From contig NC_063162.1 of the NCBI RefSeq assembly GCF_023159225.1, forward strand, positions 86,457,438-86,521,437: a stretch of DNA of 64,000 nt. Direction: 5' to 3'. Below the pieces are notes generated by a model. That model saw nothing but the letters and a program-made list of their open reading frames with translations. It made no database searches and was not told the origin of the DNA. The stretch comes from Perognathus longimembris pacificus (taxonomy: Eukaryota > Chordata > Mammalia > Rodentia > Heteromyidae). This document shows, one piece after another, positions 1-12,290 of the stretch. A program made the translations under genes and the position numbers. The stretch's first letter is position 1; each line of letters starts with the position of its first letter.

Positions 1-954
1 AAAGTATCTAGCTGCTCCTCTGCACATCTTTTGGAAATCGATTTTATCTATATATTTGGGTCCTGAATTGAATTGCCCCAGTGAACCTCAAAGGTTTACT
101 GGCTAGAGTAAGGGACCACCCAGGAGCCAGAAGGACCAGGCCAATGTATGTTCATGTGTATTATCATGCTTCCTTTTCTGGCCCTTCCAAATATATCAGA
201 CAAGGGCTCTGATGGGGCCAGCTTCTGACTTTAAATAAATACATAGATAGTCAGGAGTGTGGACTTCAAAGCAACTCCCCACTTAGCTTCCTCCTTCCTA
301 AACCCTGGCTTTGCTGAGACCAGACTCCTCACAGGTTCTTGTGAGAACATGTTCATGCTGCCTTCCTCCTCTTGGAAGTCCTTAAAAGAAAGTTCTTGTC
401 TACCTCTCAGCTAGCCAGCCCTTACCAGAGCCTTCAGGGACTTCCCTAGCCACCAACTACGACTTTGCTCATCTTGTTTAGTGGCTTCTGATGTGGATCT
501 GGCAGGCGTCACCAAGTTTGGCACTTAATAGTGATAGATTCCCTTCAATTGTCTTTGGGTTTTAGATTCACTCTTTGCAAAATGATGACATGGGAAGGAT
601 TCTGTGCAGATAAAGCAAGCCGGGGTGCAAGGCCTGGCCCAGAGGGCTTGCTTCACAGATATCTGTGGCCTTGCTTTTCTTCTCAAGGGACTACATCATG
701 TTTTTGCATTATCTCCATCTAATGTGCAAAAGATTTTTGAGTGTACTTGTTATTGTTGAAAGCTTAAGGAAGGAATGAGCCACTATTCTCTGTTCTGCTT
801 TGTAATAGGTAGATTACATTTTTTGCTTGATTTTTTTTTCTCAGATGGGTGCTGATAAACTAGAGGCCTCACACTTGCTAGACAAATGCTTTACAATTTT
901 AGCCGCATCCCAAGAATTTTGCTTTAGTTATTTTCAGATAGGTTCCACACTTTA
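1..954. other. Unassigned non-coding DNA
   Basis: Unique-looking sequence with no gene-like ORF, RNA gene or recognisable repeat. Confidence 0.5.
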
Positions 955-1300
955 AAAATATATACTGTGATATGCAGAGGGGTTCCAGTTATTTGAGTCA
1001 GGTAAAGAGTATAATTCTTTTTGGATAATGTTACCCCTTCCCTGACTCTCTCCCAGATTTTCCTCCTGTTTCTACCTGTAAGTTGTATAGTTCATTTTCA
1101 GCATAGTGTCTAGTGAGTACCACTGCTGCATTTGTTCACCCTTCATCCCCCCATTCTGTGCCCCCCCTTGCCTTCTCAACGACAGATAAACTAATAAGGC
1201 AAAATCAATCAAAAGAAAACAAAAACAGCAACAAAGAAATTCAAAACCTCTTGTTTCCATTTCCTGGAGTTCATTTCCATAAATATTATTTTATATGATC
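955..1300 (-). mobile_element. L1 3' end
   Basis: The reverse complement matches the 3' ends at 5675-6640 and 17595-18150, including GGAAACAAGAGGTTTTG and the terminal GGAACCCCTCTGCATATCAC. It is 5' truncated and carries no ORF. Confidence 0.7.
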
Positions 1301-1311
1301 GGATGCATACA

Positions 1312-1395
1312 GGTTGAGGGCAGCCTCAAAACCTGATCCTCCTACATCTGCCTCTTGTCTATAATTACAGGCATGCCTATCAAGCCACCTGTTTT
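1312..1395 (-). mobile_element. B1-like SINE fragment
   Basis: The antisense pattern GGGCAGCCTCAAAACCTGAT, then ATAATTACAGGCATGCC, resembles the 7SL-derived B1 head. It abuts an antisense L1 3' end. Confidence 0.55.
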
Positions 1396-3034
1396 TCAGA
1401 ATCTCATTAAGCTTTGATCCTCCTATTTCTGTCCTGCAAGAGCTTCAGGGGTGAACAACTGGATCTAGCCAGCTTTGGTTTAATTTTTCAGAGTCAGAAA
1501 TGGTTCAAATGCTTGGATTGGGATGACCTAGTTTAATGTACATTCTCCCCAAGAAGCTATGCCTGAAAGAAAAGGAGTAGAAAGCTCCCAATTGCTAATC
1601 CAGAGGTGAAAGGGATCTTGAAGATGAGCCAATGTAGTAGTCCTGTCGGATTCCTGCACACTTACAGCCTCTATTCACTCCAGTGGTCAGACTACACCAA
1701 TCACAAATGCATAAAGAAGAGAACAAGAGTAATGTAGTTAAGAATGCTAAGGAGACATGGATGCCTCCTCCAGACAAAAATGAAGGGATGATGGGACTGC
1801 TTGATTTTCTGAAACCATCAGTGACGCTGGCATTGAGACTATGCTACTGATATTAACCCTAGATAAGAGCAATCTTCTCGCCTTCCTCACTCTGGGTCTG
1901 AAGAGATCTTCCAGAAGCAAAGCTTCAGAAGGTGGCATTCCTGCCATCTTGGGGATGGCACAGCTAGGCCTGTGATCACACATTGCAATATCTTTGTGAG
2001 GCAGACCGCTTGCTTGAACAAAGACAGCAGAGACCTCAACTTACATCGAATATTTGCTCTATTTAATTTGACCAAAAGCAACCCAAAGTACAATGTATGT
2101 GCATACATAAATGCTATAAAATTAGCGAAGACAGCTGGCAAATCATTAATTAACAGCAATAATGGTCTTAAAATAGCACTCTAGGGAGGCTACAGAAAGT
2201 TCTCATGGTTTCAATTTTGCCCATGGACCTGAATTCATCCTCAAAAGAAAGCAGGGCTTTGAGATAGGGAAGAGAGAAAAATCTACAAAGATGCCACCAC
2301 AAGACCTTTCCCCCTCTTTGCTCTTCTTTAGCTCCAAAGAGAACAAACAATAAACCAGCCACACCCTGCCCCTGTCCTCAAGGCAACCCCCCAAACAGAC
2401 AGACGCCAAATGAGCAGTGGGCATATGACGCTGTGCCCAGCACAAGATAATTGTGCCATAAATATAATTAAAGTCAGCAGGAAGACCATTACAGAGAAAA
2501 CCAAACTTAAAAAAAAGATTAGTTCGAGTGAAGAAAATATCATACATTCTTTTTATTTCAGCCTAATTTTGTTTACATGATTCATACAGTTTCCAGGAGC
2601 ATCCCTGGAGAACATTAGGCTGGCACCACATGCATAAACATTCATATATAACATGTAAATTAGAAACAATCTCAGGATTTATATAGAAATTACAGCCACT
2701 TCTAGCAAATTAATTCAATGACGGAAAAGGGTTACTGTCTCTCTTCAAATCAAGAGGAGAAAATATTGGGCAATGCAGGTTTATTTATTCAAGAGGCTTG
2801 TTCCTTGCCAAGAGCTGATGTCCCTTGGCCTGGAGTTTCCCATTTTTTTTTATTGGATATGTATTGGTGATTGAATTTACTGTGAATACAGAAACGGTCA
2901 ATGAGGGCCATAATGGGCTGTTTTAAGTTATAGCATTGCTAATAGAGTCATAAAGCCGATTAGGCTAGAAGAGTTTTCTGCAGAGAAATGATGGAAGGAG
3001 GCAAGTTGCTCAAGTTAAAATATTCAAGATTGTT
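1396..3034. other. Unassigned non-coding DNA
   Basis: Overlapping short ORFs on both strands (for example 2203-2547 minus) show no protein family features. No repeat recognised. Confidence 0.5.
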
Positions 3035-3125
3035 GAATCATTGAGCTGCAAGCTCCCAGGAGTACAAAGTGCCATTTTATAGACGAAGAAACTGAGCCCC
3101 AGAGAAGATGGGAATTGGCCAAGAA
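3035..3125 (+). mobile_element. MIR fragment
   Basis: CATTTTATAGACGAAGAAAC, TGAGCCCCAGAGAAGATGGG is the conserved MIR core in sense orientation. Confidence 0.75.
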
Positions 3126-3185
3126 AACAAAGAACATTATTTACAAAATCAGACCAACCCCTAAGTCATCAAGACACTACTGGAG

Positions 3186-3401
3186 CTAGGTAACATTGCC
3201 CCATGCATGTAATCCTAGTTACATAGGAAGCTGAGATCTGAGGACTGTGGTTCAAAGTCAGCCTGGGTAAAAAAGTCTGTGAGACTCTTATCTCCAACTA
3301 ACCACTAAAAAGCCAGAAGCAGAGCTGTGGCTCAAGTGGCAGAACACCAACCTTAAGCTAAAACACTAAAGAACAGTGCCTAGTTGCAGTGCAAGCCCAG
3401 T

Positions 3402-3402
<1 letters not shown>
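3186..3402 (+). mobile_element. Family B SINE (B1-like head, ID-like body)
   Basis: The 7SL-like head (TGCATGTAATCCTAGTTAC, then GAAGCTGAGATCTGAGGA) is fused to an ID-like segment (GAGCTGTGGCTCAAGTGGCA). The A/C tail has expanded into the (AC)n at 3404-3436. Confidence 0.85.

Positions 3403-3403
<1 letters not shown>

Positions 3404-3436
<33 letters not shown>
3404..3436. repeat. (AC)n microsatellite
   Basis: Pure dinucleotide run at the tail of a family B SINE. Confidence 0.95.
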
Positions 3437-3439
<3 letters not shown>

Positions 3440-4084
3440 AGTCATATATTGGCAAATGGCATTTGGATATATTTTCTTGTCCAATTTTGCTGAGATCATT
3501 TGGTGGTGATTTTGTGGGGGACTGTGAAACAGTAGATGTTGAAACGGCCCCAATTCTTCACCTTCCTTATATTTATGTTCTTCTTACTGTGACTTCACAG
3601 TCCTTGGACTGGGGCAGAGTGCTATGACTTGCTTTGGCCAACTGAACACAGCGAAGTGCCCATTCTGAGCCCAGATGTGGCCCAGTCTAGCTTGAGCTCA
3701 TTGAACTTCCCTTGATGGCCATGAGCAGCTGCCTGCATTTAGCTGGAGGGATGGGAGCCACACACAGGGAGCTTGCCTGATAGGGAAGATCTTTAGGATA
3801 TATATTTTTAAAGTACTCAAATTTTACTTATTGTTTATCTGCAATTCTAATTTAATGGAGTGTCCTGCATTTCATCTGTCAACCTTTCATATGGAAGAGC
3901 TCCCGGATGACATCAACCTTGAACATGGCAGAGTGCAGCTAAGAACAACAGATCTATGTCCACCCATAATGGGCAACAGATACATCAAAGAACCCAATGG
4001 AGGTCATCAGTAACGCCTCATGAGCAAAAATGAATATTTATTACTGCATAATACCAAAATTTGGTGGTTCCTTGCTTAGTACTA

Positions 4085-4215
4085 CTGTGGAAATATATAT
4101 AATATATATGTATATGTACCCATCTATACATATATGTATGTATATATCCCTACATTTATATGTATATGTACATAAATACATCTATTTCCATAAATAAATA
4201 TAATCATGATATATT
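4085..4215. repeat. AT/TATG-rich simple repeat
   Basis: Imperfect TATA, TATG and TACA units; low complexity only. Confidence 0.8.
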
Positions 4216-4237
4216 TTATATGCAGACATAACAAGGA

Positions 4238-4461
4238 AGGGTGCTGGTACTAGGGCTTGAACTCAGGGCCTAGATGCTGTCTCTTAGTTTATTTGCTCAA
4301 GGCTGGCACTTTCCCACTTCTGCCACAGCTCTGCTTTCAGCTTTTTGATGGCTAACTGGAGAGAAGGGTCTCACAGACGTTTCCTGCCCATGCTGACTTT
4401 GAACTTTGATCCTCAAATCTTTGAATAGCTAGAATTTGCGGCTTGAGCCAACAACACCCAG
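4238..4461 (-). mobile_element. Family B SINE
   Basis: Antisense: begins GGGCTTGAACTCAGGGCC, passes the ID-like A-box region and ends in the diverged B1-like head with TTGAGCCAACAACACCCA. Confidence 0.8.
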
Positions 4462-4894
4462 AGGAAGAAATGTTCTGATTTACATTCGGAGTCTAAAGAA
4501 ACCAGAATAAATATAGTCAACAGAATATGTGTTGTGCAAATTTCTCTCTTTCTGGGGTCTTGCCAGTGTTTTGATGTTTTGCTCTAAGTTGACCCAGTTT
4601 GAGGTTATGTCTTTGTTAGAGAAGAAAATGCTGGAATGAGAGCATGGCTTCTTTGGTTTCCTGTAGGCCTTTGATGTGTTCTCTCCAGAGTAGTGGTTTT
4701 TTGAGCTCTCTCTTTCCTCTCTTCATGTGTCTCCTTTTTTCTCCCTTCATGCAAGTGGGTGATTTAAGTGAAGGTTCATGACAGAGCCCAGCAAATGTAC
4801 TTCATCTCTACTCAAAATTACATTTTCCAAAACTCAGCTTCATCTATCGGGGGGGGCCCTGCTCTATTTATCTTGGCATTGTATTTTTCAAAGC

Positions 4895-5055
4895 TCTTTC
4901 CCATGTGTTACTTCTCTGACTTCCCACAATCACCCTGTGGGATCTAGGCCAGACATTATTATGTTCCTTTTACAAATAGAAAAACTGAGGTTGAGAGAGG
5001 CAACACAGTCTAGCTAATGGTAGAATTAAAATTAGAGCCCAGATTCTTGTCTCAC
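4895..5055 (+). mobile_element. MIR element
   Basis: CACCCTGTGGGATCTAGGCC, TTTTACAAATAGAAAAACTG, AGGTTGAGAGAGGCAACACA and AGAGCCCAGATTCTTGTCTC cover most of MIR in order. Confidence 0.8.
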
Positions 5056-5177
5056 AAAGCAAAACTTTTGGTGTATTCTGCTTTCCCCCACCTCAATTGA
5101 TGTTACAACCCAGTGTTTAGAGGTTACCTGAATAGTGCTTCTGTCTTGGGGTGACTCAAGGGGAAATAAGGTATTTT

Positions 5178-5643
5178 CTTTTCTTTTTCTCAGTTGTGGG
5201 GCTGGAACTCAGGGCCTGGGCACTGTCCCTGAGCCCTTTCACTTAAGGCTAGCCCTGTAACCACTGAATCACAGCACCACTTCTGGTTTTCTAGTGGTTC
5301 ATTGGAGATAAGAGTCCCACAGACTTTCCTGTCTAGTCTGGCTTTGAACAATATCCTCAGATCTCAGCTTCCTGAGTAGCTAGGATTATTTTATTTTATT
5401 TTTGGCCAGTCCTGGGCCTTGGACTCAGGGCCTGAGCACTGTCCCTGGCTTCTTCCCGCTCATGGCTAGCTAGCACTCTGCCACCTGAGCCACAGCGCCC
5501 CTTCTGGCCGTTTTCCATATATGTGGTGCTGGGGAATCGAACCAAGAGCTTCATGTGTAGGAGGCAAGCACTCTTGCCACTAGGCCATATTCCCAGCCCA
5601 GTAGCTAGGATTATTAAAGGTATAAGCCACCAGCACTCTGTTA
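5178..5643 (-). mobile_element. Family B SINE, split by a family A SINE
   Basis: Antisense copy interrupted at 5391-5599. A 14-bp duplication AAATAAGGTATTTT (5164-5177 and 5644-5657) defines its ends exactly. Confidence 0.9.
5391..5599 (-). mobile_element. Family A dimeric SINE nested in a family B SINE
   Basis: The reverse complement reads as the complete two-monomer element. A perfect 16-bp target-site duplication (5375-5390 and 5600-5615, AGTAGCTAGGATTATT) lies within the B1-like head of the host SINE, so family A was active after this family B copy landed. Confidence 0.92.
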
Positions 5644-5674
5644 AAATAAGGTATTTTTAAAAGGGGCATTAGAC

Positions 5675-6640
5675 AATGGATCAAGAAACTGTGGAATATA
5701 TATATACACAATGGATTTCTATGCTTTCATCAGAAAGAATGACATTGCCCCATTCATAAGGAAATGGAAAAACTTGAAAAAAAATTATATTAAGCAAAGT
5801 AAACCAGACCTAGGGAAACGTGGTTTCCCTCATTTGTAATAATTAGAATGTGTCTATAAATCTACAAGTAAACCCAATCCATAGTAAAAGACAAAAATTA
5901 CACTTGGATATGATAAACTGTACAGGACTCTAAACATTCACACAATGAGACCAAAGGAGGATATTCTTAGGGGAGGATCACAAGGACTCAATAGCTAGGT
6001 ATATATGATTATATAAAATGATGATCATCAAAAAGAATGCCAAGGGGCTGGGAATATGGCCTAGTGGCAAGAGTGCTTGCCTCATATACATGAAGCCCTA
6101 CGTTCGGTTCCTCAGCATCAGATACAGAAAACAAAAGGCCAGAAGCGGTGCTGTGGCTAAGTTGGCAGAGTGCTAGCCTTGAGCAAAAAGAAGCCAGGGA
6201 CAGTGCTCAGGCCCTGAGTTCAAGTCCCAGGACTGGCAAAAAAAAAAAAAGAACTCCAAGAAATGGAAACAAGAGGTTTTTTTTATTTTACTTTTTGTGG
6301 TTCTCTTCTTTTCTTCTGTTTTTCCTTTTTGTTGCTGTTTCTGATTTCTGAATCTTATGTCTTCTATGTAAGTTTATCTGATTTGGGGAGGGGGAGGGGA
6401 AGCACAGAAATGATGGAACAAAGGGTGAATTAATTCACCAATGATATTCACTAGACATATGTTAGAAATGAACTATACAACTTGGGGGAGAAGAAGGGTT
6501 AGGAGGGAAAAAAACTGGGATAAAATGAGGGTGGGAGTGAATCTGTTCAAAAAGAAATGTACTCACTATCTGACTTGTGTAACTGTAATCCCTCTGTAGG
6601 ACACCTTTATAATAAAAACTTTTTTAAAAAGCATTAGAAA
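5675..6640 (+). mobile_element. L1 3' end (end of ORF2 plus 3'UTR), split by a SINE
   Basis: Starts in the ORF2 terminal region (GATCAAGAAACTGTGGAATA, ATTGCCCCATTCATAAGGAA) and runs through the 3'UTR to GTAACTGTAATCCCTCTGTA and a final TTATAATAAAAAC. The family A SINE at 6045-6248 interrupts it. The coding remnant is degraded. Confidence 0.85.
6045..6248 (+). mobile_element. Family A dimeric SINE (IDL-Geo-like)
   Basis: Left monomer is ID/tRNA-like (GGCTGGGAATATGGCCTAGT, then a B-box region near CGTTCGGTTCC). The right monomer starts at GGCCAGAAGCGGTGCTGTGG and has its own A-box-like segment. A poly-A tail follows. The flanking duplication is 6033-6044 and 6249-6260 (one mismatch). It is nested in an L1 3' end. 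Confidence 0.9.
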
Positions 6641-7592
6641 ATCCTCAGACCTGCGTGTAAGTAGATTTTGAAGCAGATGACTGACAATTGTAAAAATGTA
6701 TTCACCTGTAGCAGTTGGCTTCAGCCTCCAGACCAGAGTCTACACTGTGGATTAATCACTTCATATCTCTGTTTTAAAGTCATGTTATAAAAGTATGTTT
6801 TAAGATGTAATGGGGTGCAAGAAGGTATGGTCCATTTAAAAGCAGGGCTGCTTGTGGGATGGTGGGAAAGATGAATGATTAAATGCAGAGAGAGGAAAAA
6901 TAGGATATTTCTTCAGAAAACCTCTTTTTCTCTGAATCTATGAAGCAAAAGCATGTGCTCCCCACTCCACTTTGGTTCTTGTGTTGTTTCTTTGCTTTAT
7001 TTGCATTCTTGAAGAGTAGGGAGTGATATTAATATTGGTCCTAGTGTGAACAAATATCCTGAGTTATCTTGGACTGAGGGAGTTCTGGGCTGTAGGACAT
7101 TCAAGTCAGTCTCAGGCAATGTGTGGTCTATACAGTCCTTAGAGGAAGCTTAGCAACAACCTGCTCCCCACCAAGAGGCAATGTATGGTACCACCATGCC
7201 TGTCCTACACCAACAATTGTGTTGTTGAGGAAATGCCCAACATGAATGTGTTGACGTATTAAAAGAAAGGATAACTTATGCTGGCTTCCAGAACTGGGTC
7301 ACACCCAAGTGGAGAAGAAGATGCTTTGAGAGAATTAAGAAACAAGACTCAATGATAAACTTTTATTAAGCTTCTAAAGCTCTGTGTTTCAATTATTTGA
7401 TCTGCAAAGAGGGGTAACCATTAAGGCTAGAACCCTTCTCCACTGTGTAGTCTAAAGCTGTAATTTATAAACATGAATATGCCACCAGTACCATGTCCCA
7501 ACTCATTTATTTCTGACCTTTCAGGAAGTCAGAAGCCATCTTGGAAGTCTCTTTATTACCTCAGCCCAGTTCAGGGCGTCATGAGGTAGAGT
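6641..7592. other. Unassigned non-coding DNA
   Basis: No ORF of note and no repeat recognised between an L1 3' end and a double SINE. Confidence 0.5.
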
Positions 7593-7604
7593 CTTAAAGT
7601 TCTT

Positions 7605-8030
7605 TGTTTTTTGCCAGTCCCGCGGCTTGGACTCAGGGCCTGAGCACTGTCCCTGGCTTCTTTTTGTTCAAGGCTAGCATTCTGCCACTTGAGCCAAAGC
7701 GCCACTTCTGGCTGTTTTCTATATATGTGGTGCTGGGGAATTGAACCCTGGGCTTCATGCATATGAGGCAAGCACTCTTGTCACTAGGCAATATTCCCAG
7801 CCCCATTGGGCCATACTCCCAGCCCCATTATTTGTTTTTGTTTTTGTTGCCAGTCCTTGGACATGAACTCAGGGCCTGAGCACTGTCCCTGGCTTCTTTT
7901 TGCTCAAGGCTAGCACTCTACCTCTTGACCACTTCCGGCTTTTTTCTATATATGTGGTGCTGAGGAATCAAACCCAGGGCTTCATGTATACGAGGCGAGC
8001 ACTTTTACCACTAGGCCATATTCCCAGCCC
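7605..8030 (-). mobile_element. Two head-to-tail family A SINEs in one insertion
   Basis: Two antisense copies (about 7606-7804 and 7832-8030) are joined by a repeated piece of the element head at about 7805-7826. A single 12-bp duplication CTTAAAGTTCTT (7593-7604 and 8031-8042) brackets the pair. Either one inserted at the end of the other, or a tandem pair moved together. Confidence 0.85.
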
Positions 8031-8177
8031 CTTAAAGTTCTTGCTCAGTGGTAAGCACTTTAGCTCAAGGCTGACCAATAAGATTTTCTGCAATTAAGGG
8101 TAATGTTTTATGTTTGTACTGACCAAGAGAGTAGCTGCTCTTGATTATTTCTAATTAAGTTTAATGATTTGTTTTTG

Positions 8178-8405
8178 TCTGTTGTGGGGCTTGAACTCAT
8201 GGCCTGGGCACTGTCCTTGAGCCTCTTTATGCCCAGGGTAGCACTCTACCACTTGAGCCACAGTACCATGTCTGGTTTTTTGAGTGGTTAATTGGAGATA
8301 GGAGTCTCATGGGGACTTTTCTGCCCAGGCTGGCTTTGAATTGTGATCCTCAGATCTCAGCCTCCTGAGTAGCTAGGATTACAGAGGTGAGCCACCAGGG
8401 CCCAG
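8178..8405 (-). mobile_element. Family B SINE
   Basis: Antisense, well preserved from GGGGCTTGAACTCATGGCCT to the B1-like head CAGCCTCCTGAGTAGCTAGG and GTGAGCCACCAGGGCCCAGC. Confidence 0.9.
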
Positions 8406-9129
8406 CTTAAATGAAATTTTAAATTCAGTTCCTATGTTACAATAACCACACTTCAAGTGCTCCCTAGCTATATAGGTTAATAGCTACAGTGGTGGACAGT
8501 ACTGATCTAGAACATTTCCATTAACACAAGACATTCTATTGGAAGGCATGGCTTTACAGGTACATTTTGAGTTTTTTCTCAGTATCCTGAGAGGTAGTCA
8601 GGTAGAAAATGGAGGAAGAGGGCAGAAAATGAGAGACTAGGGTCTTCATCAACACTAAACTTTATCCATTGAAGTAGAATTGATGTAGAAAGAAGGGAAT
8701 CAAATTTAGATGACATTAGATCATCTTAAGACTGTTCTAGGTAGTTATGTTTTAAAGGTCAATAAAAAAAACAACAAAACTATACCCTTGTCTAACATGA
8801 AGGGCCAAAAGACAGGCATTGTTACTTTCTTTGCATAGATACCTTAACTTGGCTAATGCTTTGGTAAACATAAAACATCAAGAAATAAAAGTGATTAGTT
8901 ATAAAGAACAGTTGTGGAAAATCCCCTCTGCAAAGGACTGAAGTTGAAGATCTTATGAAGCATTTTGTAGAATGAGAAAATATATACAGACTGTTTTATC
9001 ACTGAAATAAGATGAAAGTCATAATCCTGGTCTGGAAGCAGTAAAGTAAACAAAGAACACAAAATAAATTGTTTTGGAAGTAAATAATGTGTAGCATTTA
9101 AGAAGAAATTGGAAACAATACATTGGAAT

Positions 9130-9250
9130 CCCAGGACCAGATTCTTTTGTTCCAACTCTGTCCCTAGAGGTTTTGTGATCCAGGGCAAGAGACTTTCTCT
9201 CTCTAGGTGTCCTATCTCTAGTTGGAAATTAATGGTGTTGGGTAGGCATC
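9130..9250 (-). mobile_element. MIR fragment
   Basis: Antisense: TTTTGTGATCCAGGGCAAGA, GACTTTCTCTCTCTAGGTGT fits the MIR core in reverse, diverged. Confidence 0.5.
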
Positions 9251-9375
9251 TGTCACCTTTGGCATTCTGAGATCACTATTGTGACCATATTCATGACTTC
9301 TGCTCTTGACACTAACACTTGTATCCTTTATCATAGACATAAACATTGTGTGTGGGTGCGTGCGTGCATGCGTGC

Positions 9376-9599
9376 TTGTATTGGGGCTTGAACTGAGGGC
9401 CTCGATGCTGTCCCTTTTTGGTTCAAGATTGGCGCTCTACCACTTGAGCCATAGTTCTACTTCTGGCCTTTAGGTGGTTGATTAGAGATAAGAGTCTCAT
9501 GAGCTTTCCTGCCTAGACTAGCTTTAAACCACAGTCCTTGGAACTCAGCCTCCTGAGTAGCTAGGATTATAGGCATAAATAAGTCACTGGCACCCAGTA
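9376..9599 (-). mobile_element. Family B SINE
   Basis: Antisense, preceded by a GTGCGTGCATGC simple repeat derived from its tail. It ends in the B1-like head (CCTCCTGAGTAGCTAGGATT). Confidence 0.87.
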
Positions 9600-10418
9600 T
9601 GACCTTATTTAAAAAACCACTCATAGGTGCTCAGCCCTCTTAAATTTCCCATAATCAAACCTCCAATATTCTATGCCTGGCAAAGGTTTCAGGAAGGCTG
9701 CCGTATGACTCAAAATAACTCCTTTTACTTCTCAGAACTTGTCTCCTCCTCTGCAAAGTAGTGGTAAATAATACTTCGGGGGTACACAGGACAAGTCAGG
9801 AAATATAAGCTTAGACTTCAGGCTCTCATACTCATATGAGCTCAGTGTGCCATTCTGGCTTTCAGTAATTTCATAACCTTTTCTTCAAAAAGGAGCCCTC
9901 GAATTGGCTAAGCTTAGTACTCTACAAAAGCTAGTTATGATGTTTGAAAACAAGATGGCATTTGAGTTATATTGTTATATGCCAGGGAAAGCCACCAAAC
10001 TGACAATATCTGAGAACCAACCCCGTTTTCAGCTTCTCTGTCTCTTCTAGATGTCATGCTTGCTCACATCCCAGCACACCTGAGAGCTATGCTCTCCTGA
10101 ACCTCTGATGCAAGGAAAGGTAATCCTTTGGGTCACTAATACCTCTTGGGCACCACAGTGCATATTTTTCGAATACATATAAATTATGGAATCTGAGAGC
10201 CTAAGAGAACCTTTAGGACCTCCCCCCCCCTCCTGTCCTCTTTTCAATATATCACTCTTCTTCAATTTTCTTTCCAATTCTCCTAACATAAACATTCCAC
10301 AGTCTTCTGGAAACTTGATTTGGTCTGACGTCATCAACATTTTCAGGAATGTATCCCTTAGGTGTGACTCTAATTTCTCTTCTTCTGATTTGGATAGGAG
10401 AATGCCTTGAACATTCTT

Positions 10419-10622
10419 TTTTTTTGGCCAGTCCTAGGCCGTGAACTCAGGGCCTGAGCACTGTCCCTGGCTTCTTTTTTGCTCAAGGCTAGCACTCTGC
10501 CACTTGAGCCACAGCGTCACTTCTGGCCATTTTCTGTATATGTGGTGCTGAGGAATCGAACCCAGGGCCTCATGTATAGGAGGCAAGCACTCTTGCCACT
10601 AGGCCATATTCCCAGCCCCAAC
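10419..10622 (-). mobile_element. Family A dimeric SINE
   Basis: Antisense full-length element with a short poly-T at its left end. A perfect 14-bp duplication CCTTGAACATTCTT lies at 10405-10418 and 10623-10636. Confidence 0.92.
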
Positions 10623-10974
10623 CCTTGAACATTCTTGCTAGTTTTGCTCTGAGATTACAAAGCATTTGCATACACTAACTTTTGCTTCCCAGATCCAGCT
10701 GCAGTTTACTCTCCTTTGAGGAAGGTAGGACTCAAAATTCCGTGTGGCCAATGAGGGAGAAAGGATCTGCTCTATTGTCCTCATTGTCTCCAGAGAGGGG
10801 ATGCTAAACCTGAAAACATCACACAATTTTCAGGAGAGCCAAAGCTTATGAAACACTGCCTGACTCCCAGAGGGTGTATTTCTGTTATAGGATGGGCATC
10901 TCTACTGCTGTAAGCTGTCACTAGCTCTGTCATTAGAACATCCCTCCTGGGTTGCCAGACACAGAATTCTGTCT

Positions 10975-11400
10975 TGTCCTTGGTGATTATATTGGTCAAG
11001 TTTTCCTCACGGTGACAAATATCTGGAATAAACAATGCTTTAAAGGAGGAAAGATTTACTTTGGCTTATGAGCTCAGAGGTTTTAGTTCATAGTCTACTG
11101 GCTCTGGTTCTAGGCCACAGGCAAGGTAAGAACATCATGGAGGAAGGACATGGTAAGCTCATCTCAGTGGTGGCTGGGAAGCAGCAAGAAATAACAGGGA
11201 GGGACCAGGGTAAGACATCTTTCAGAGGCACACACTCCAATTACTCCCCACCTTCCATTCCTTCAACCAAGCCCTCACCTGTCACAGTTCTGCTACTTCA
11301 AAATAGTCTATTCAGATTTGAATCCATCATTAGAGACCACAGCTTTCATAATCTAATTGTCTGTAGAAACAGCCTGAGAGGCACACACATCAGTGTCCTG
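10975..11400 (+). mobile_element. Rodent interspersed repeat, LTR-like, family uncertain
   Basis: AAAGGAGGAAAGATTTACTT, TGGCTTATGAGCTCAGAGGT, TCTAGGCCACAGGCAAGGTA, AACATCATGGAGGAAGGACA and the later cytosine-rich stretch have the order of a repeat I recall from rodent and squirrel genomes. No coding potential. The exact family needs a library search. Confidence 0.5.
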
Positions 11401-11796
11401 GGTATTTCTCAAGTCTTAGATTGACAATCAAGATTAATCTTCACAATAACTATCCAGAATTCCAGCAGGGTATAAGAAAGGGCCTTGTGCCTCAACTCTT
11501 CACACACATTACCCCTCTGCTGTCCCTGGTGTTGGCCTCATTCATTACTGAAAAAATGAAATTGCAGGCTACTCTTTCTTTACTCATCCAATCCAAAATT
11601 ATCTGTTATGTGCCTGTTATGGTCATGGAATGAATGCAGTGCCCCTCAAAATAAATGGGGGGAATTAAATATGGCAAATGACTTCAGCAACACAGTAAAT
11701 TAGGAAGTCCCAAGATCTCATGTTCCCTTAGATATACTAACTTACCAAATTGTCTTTAAGCTTCTTAAAGAGGATTAATGTTCCTGTATTCTAAAC

Positions 11797-11997
11797 TTAG
11801 TAATGGTAATTCATGCCTGTAATCCCAGCTACTGAGGAGGCTAAGAGAAGACAAGGTTCAAAGCCAGCATGGGCAGAAATGTCCTTGAGATTATATCTCC
11901 ACAATAACCAGCAAAAGGCAGAAATGGAGGCATAGCTCAAGTAATAGAGCACCAATTGAGTAAACAAGCAAGCTTGAGACCCTGAGTTCAAACCCTA

Positions 11998-12000
<3 letters not shown>
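11797..12000 (+). mobile_element. Family B SINE
   Basis: B1-like head with GCCTGTAATCCCAGCTACTG, then an ID-like body ending GAGTTCAAACCCTACTA. It runs straight into an (AC)n tail. This is the last young-family SINE before the repeat-poor block. Confidence 0.85.

Positions 12001-12033
<33 letters not shown>
12001..12033. repeat. (CA)n microsatellite
   Basis: Pure run forming the tail of the SINE at 11797. Confidence 0.95.
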
Positions 12034-12036
<3 letters not shown>

Positions 12037-12114
12037 TTTTATAGAAAAAGAGAATTTCTAGTTATTTATATTGCTACTTAGAACAAAAAAACTATTGTGT
12101 TGCATTCTGTATCA

Positions 12115-12290
12115 GTCTTTATAAACATTAATGTAATTTTCACCTTAGTCCCATGAGGCAGTAGATACTATAATTATTCTCATTACATAGATGGGGGAAT
12201 GGACACATGGAAAGTCTGACACTGCCTAGGGTCACACAGGTGTCCTGAGCCAACACATCAGGCAACCTGGCTCCTTAGTCCACTCTCCAG
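12115..12290 (+). mobile_element. MIR element
   Basis: TTTTCACCTTAGTCCCATGA, GGCAGTAGATACTATAATTA, TAGATGGGGGAATGGACACA and GGGTCACACAGGTGTCC follow MIR order in sense. Confidence 0.8.

Larger units (their letters stand above)
8406..10404. other. Mostly unassigned DNA around a MIR and a SINE
   Basis: Apart from the MIR at 9130 and the family B SINE at 9376, nothing recognisable. Confidence 0.45.

Noticed and set aside
6045..6248. tRNA gene suggested by box A/B-like motifs
   Set aside because: The same motifs recur in every family A SINE, with a second monomer and target-site duplications, so this is a SINE and not a tRNA gene.
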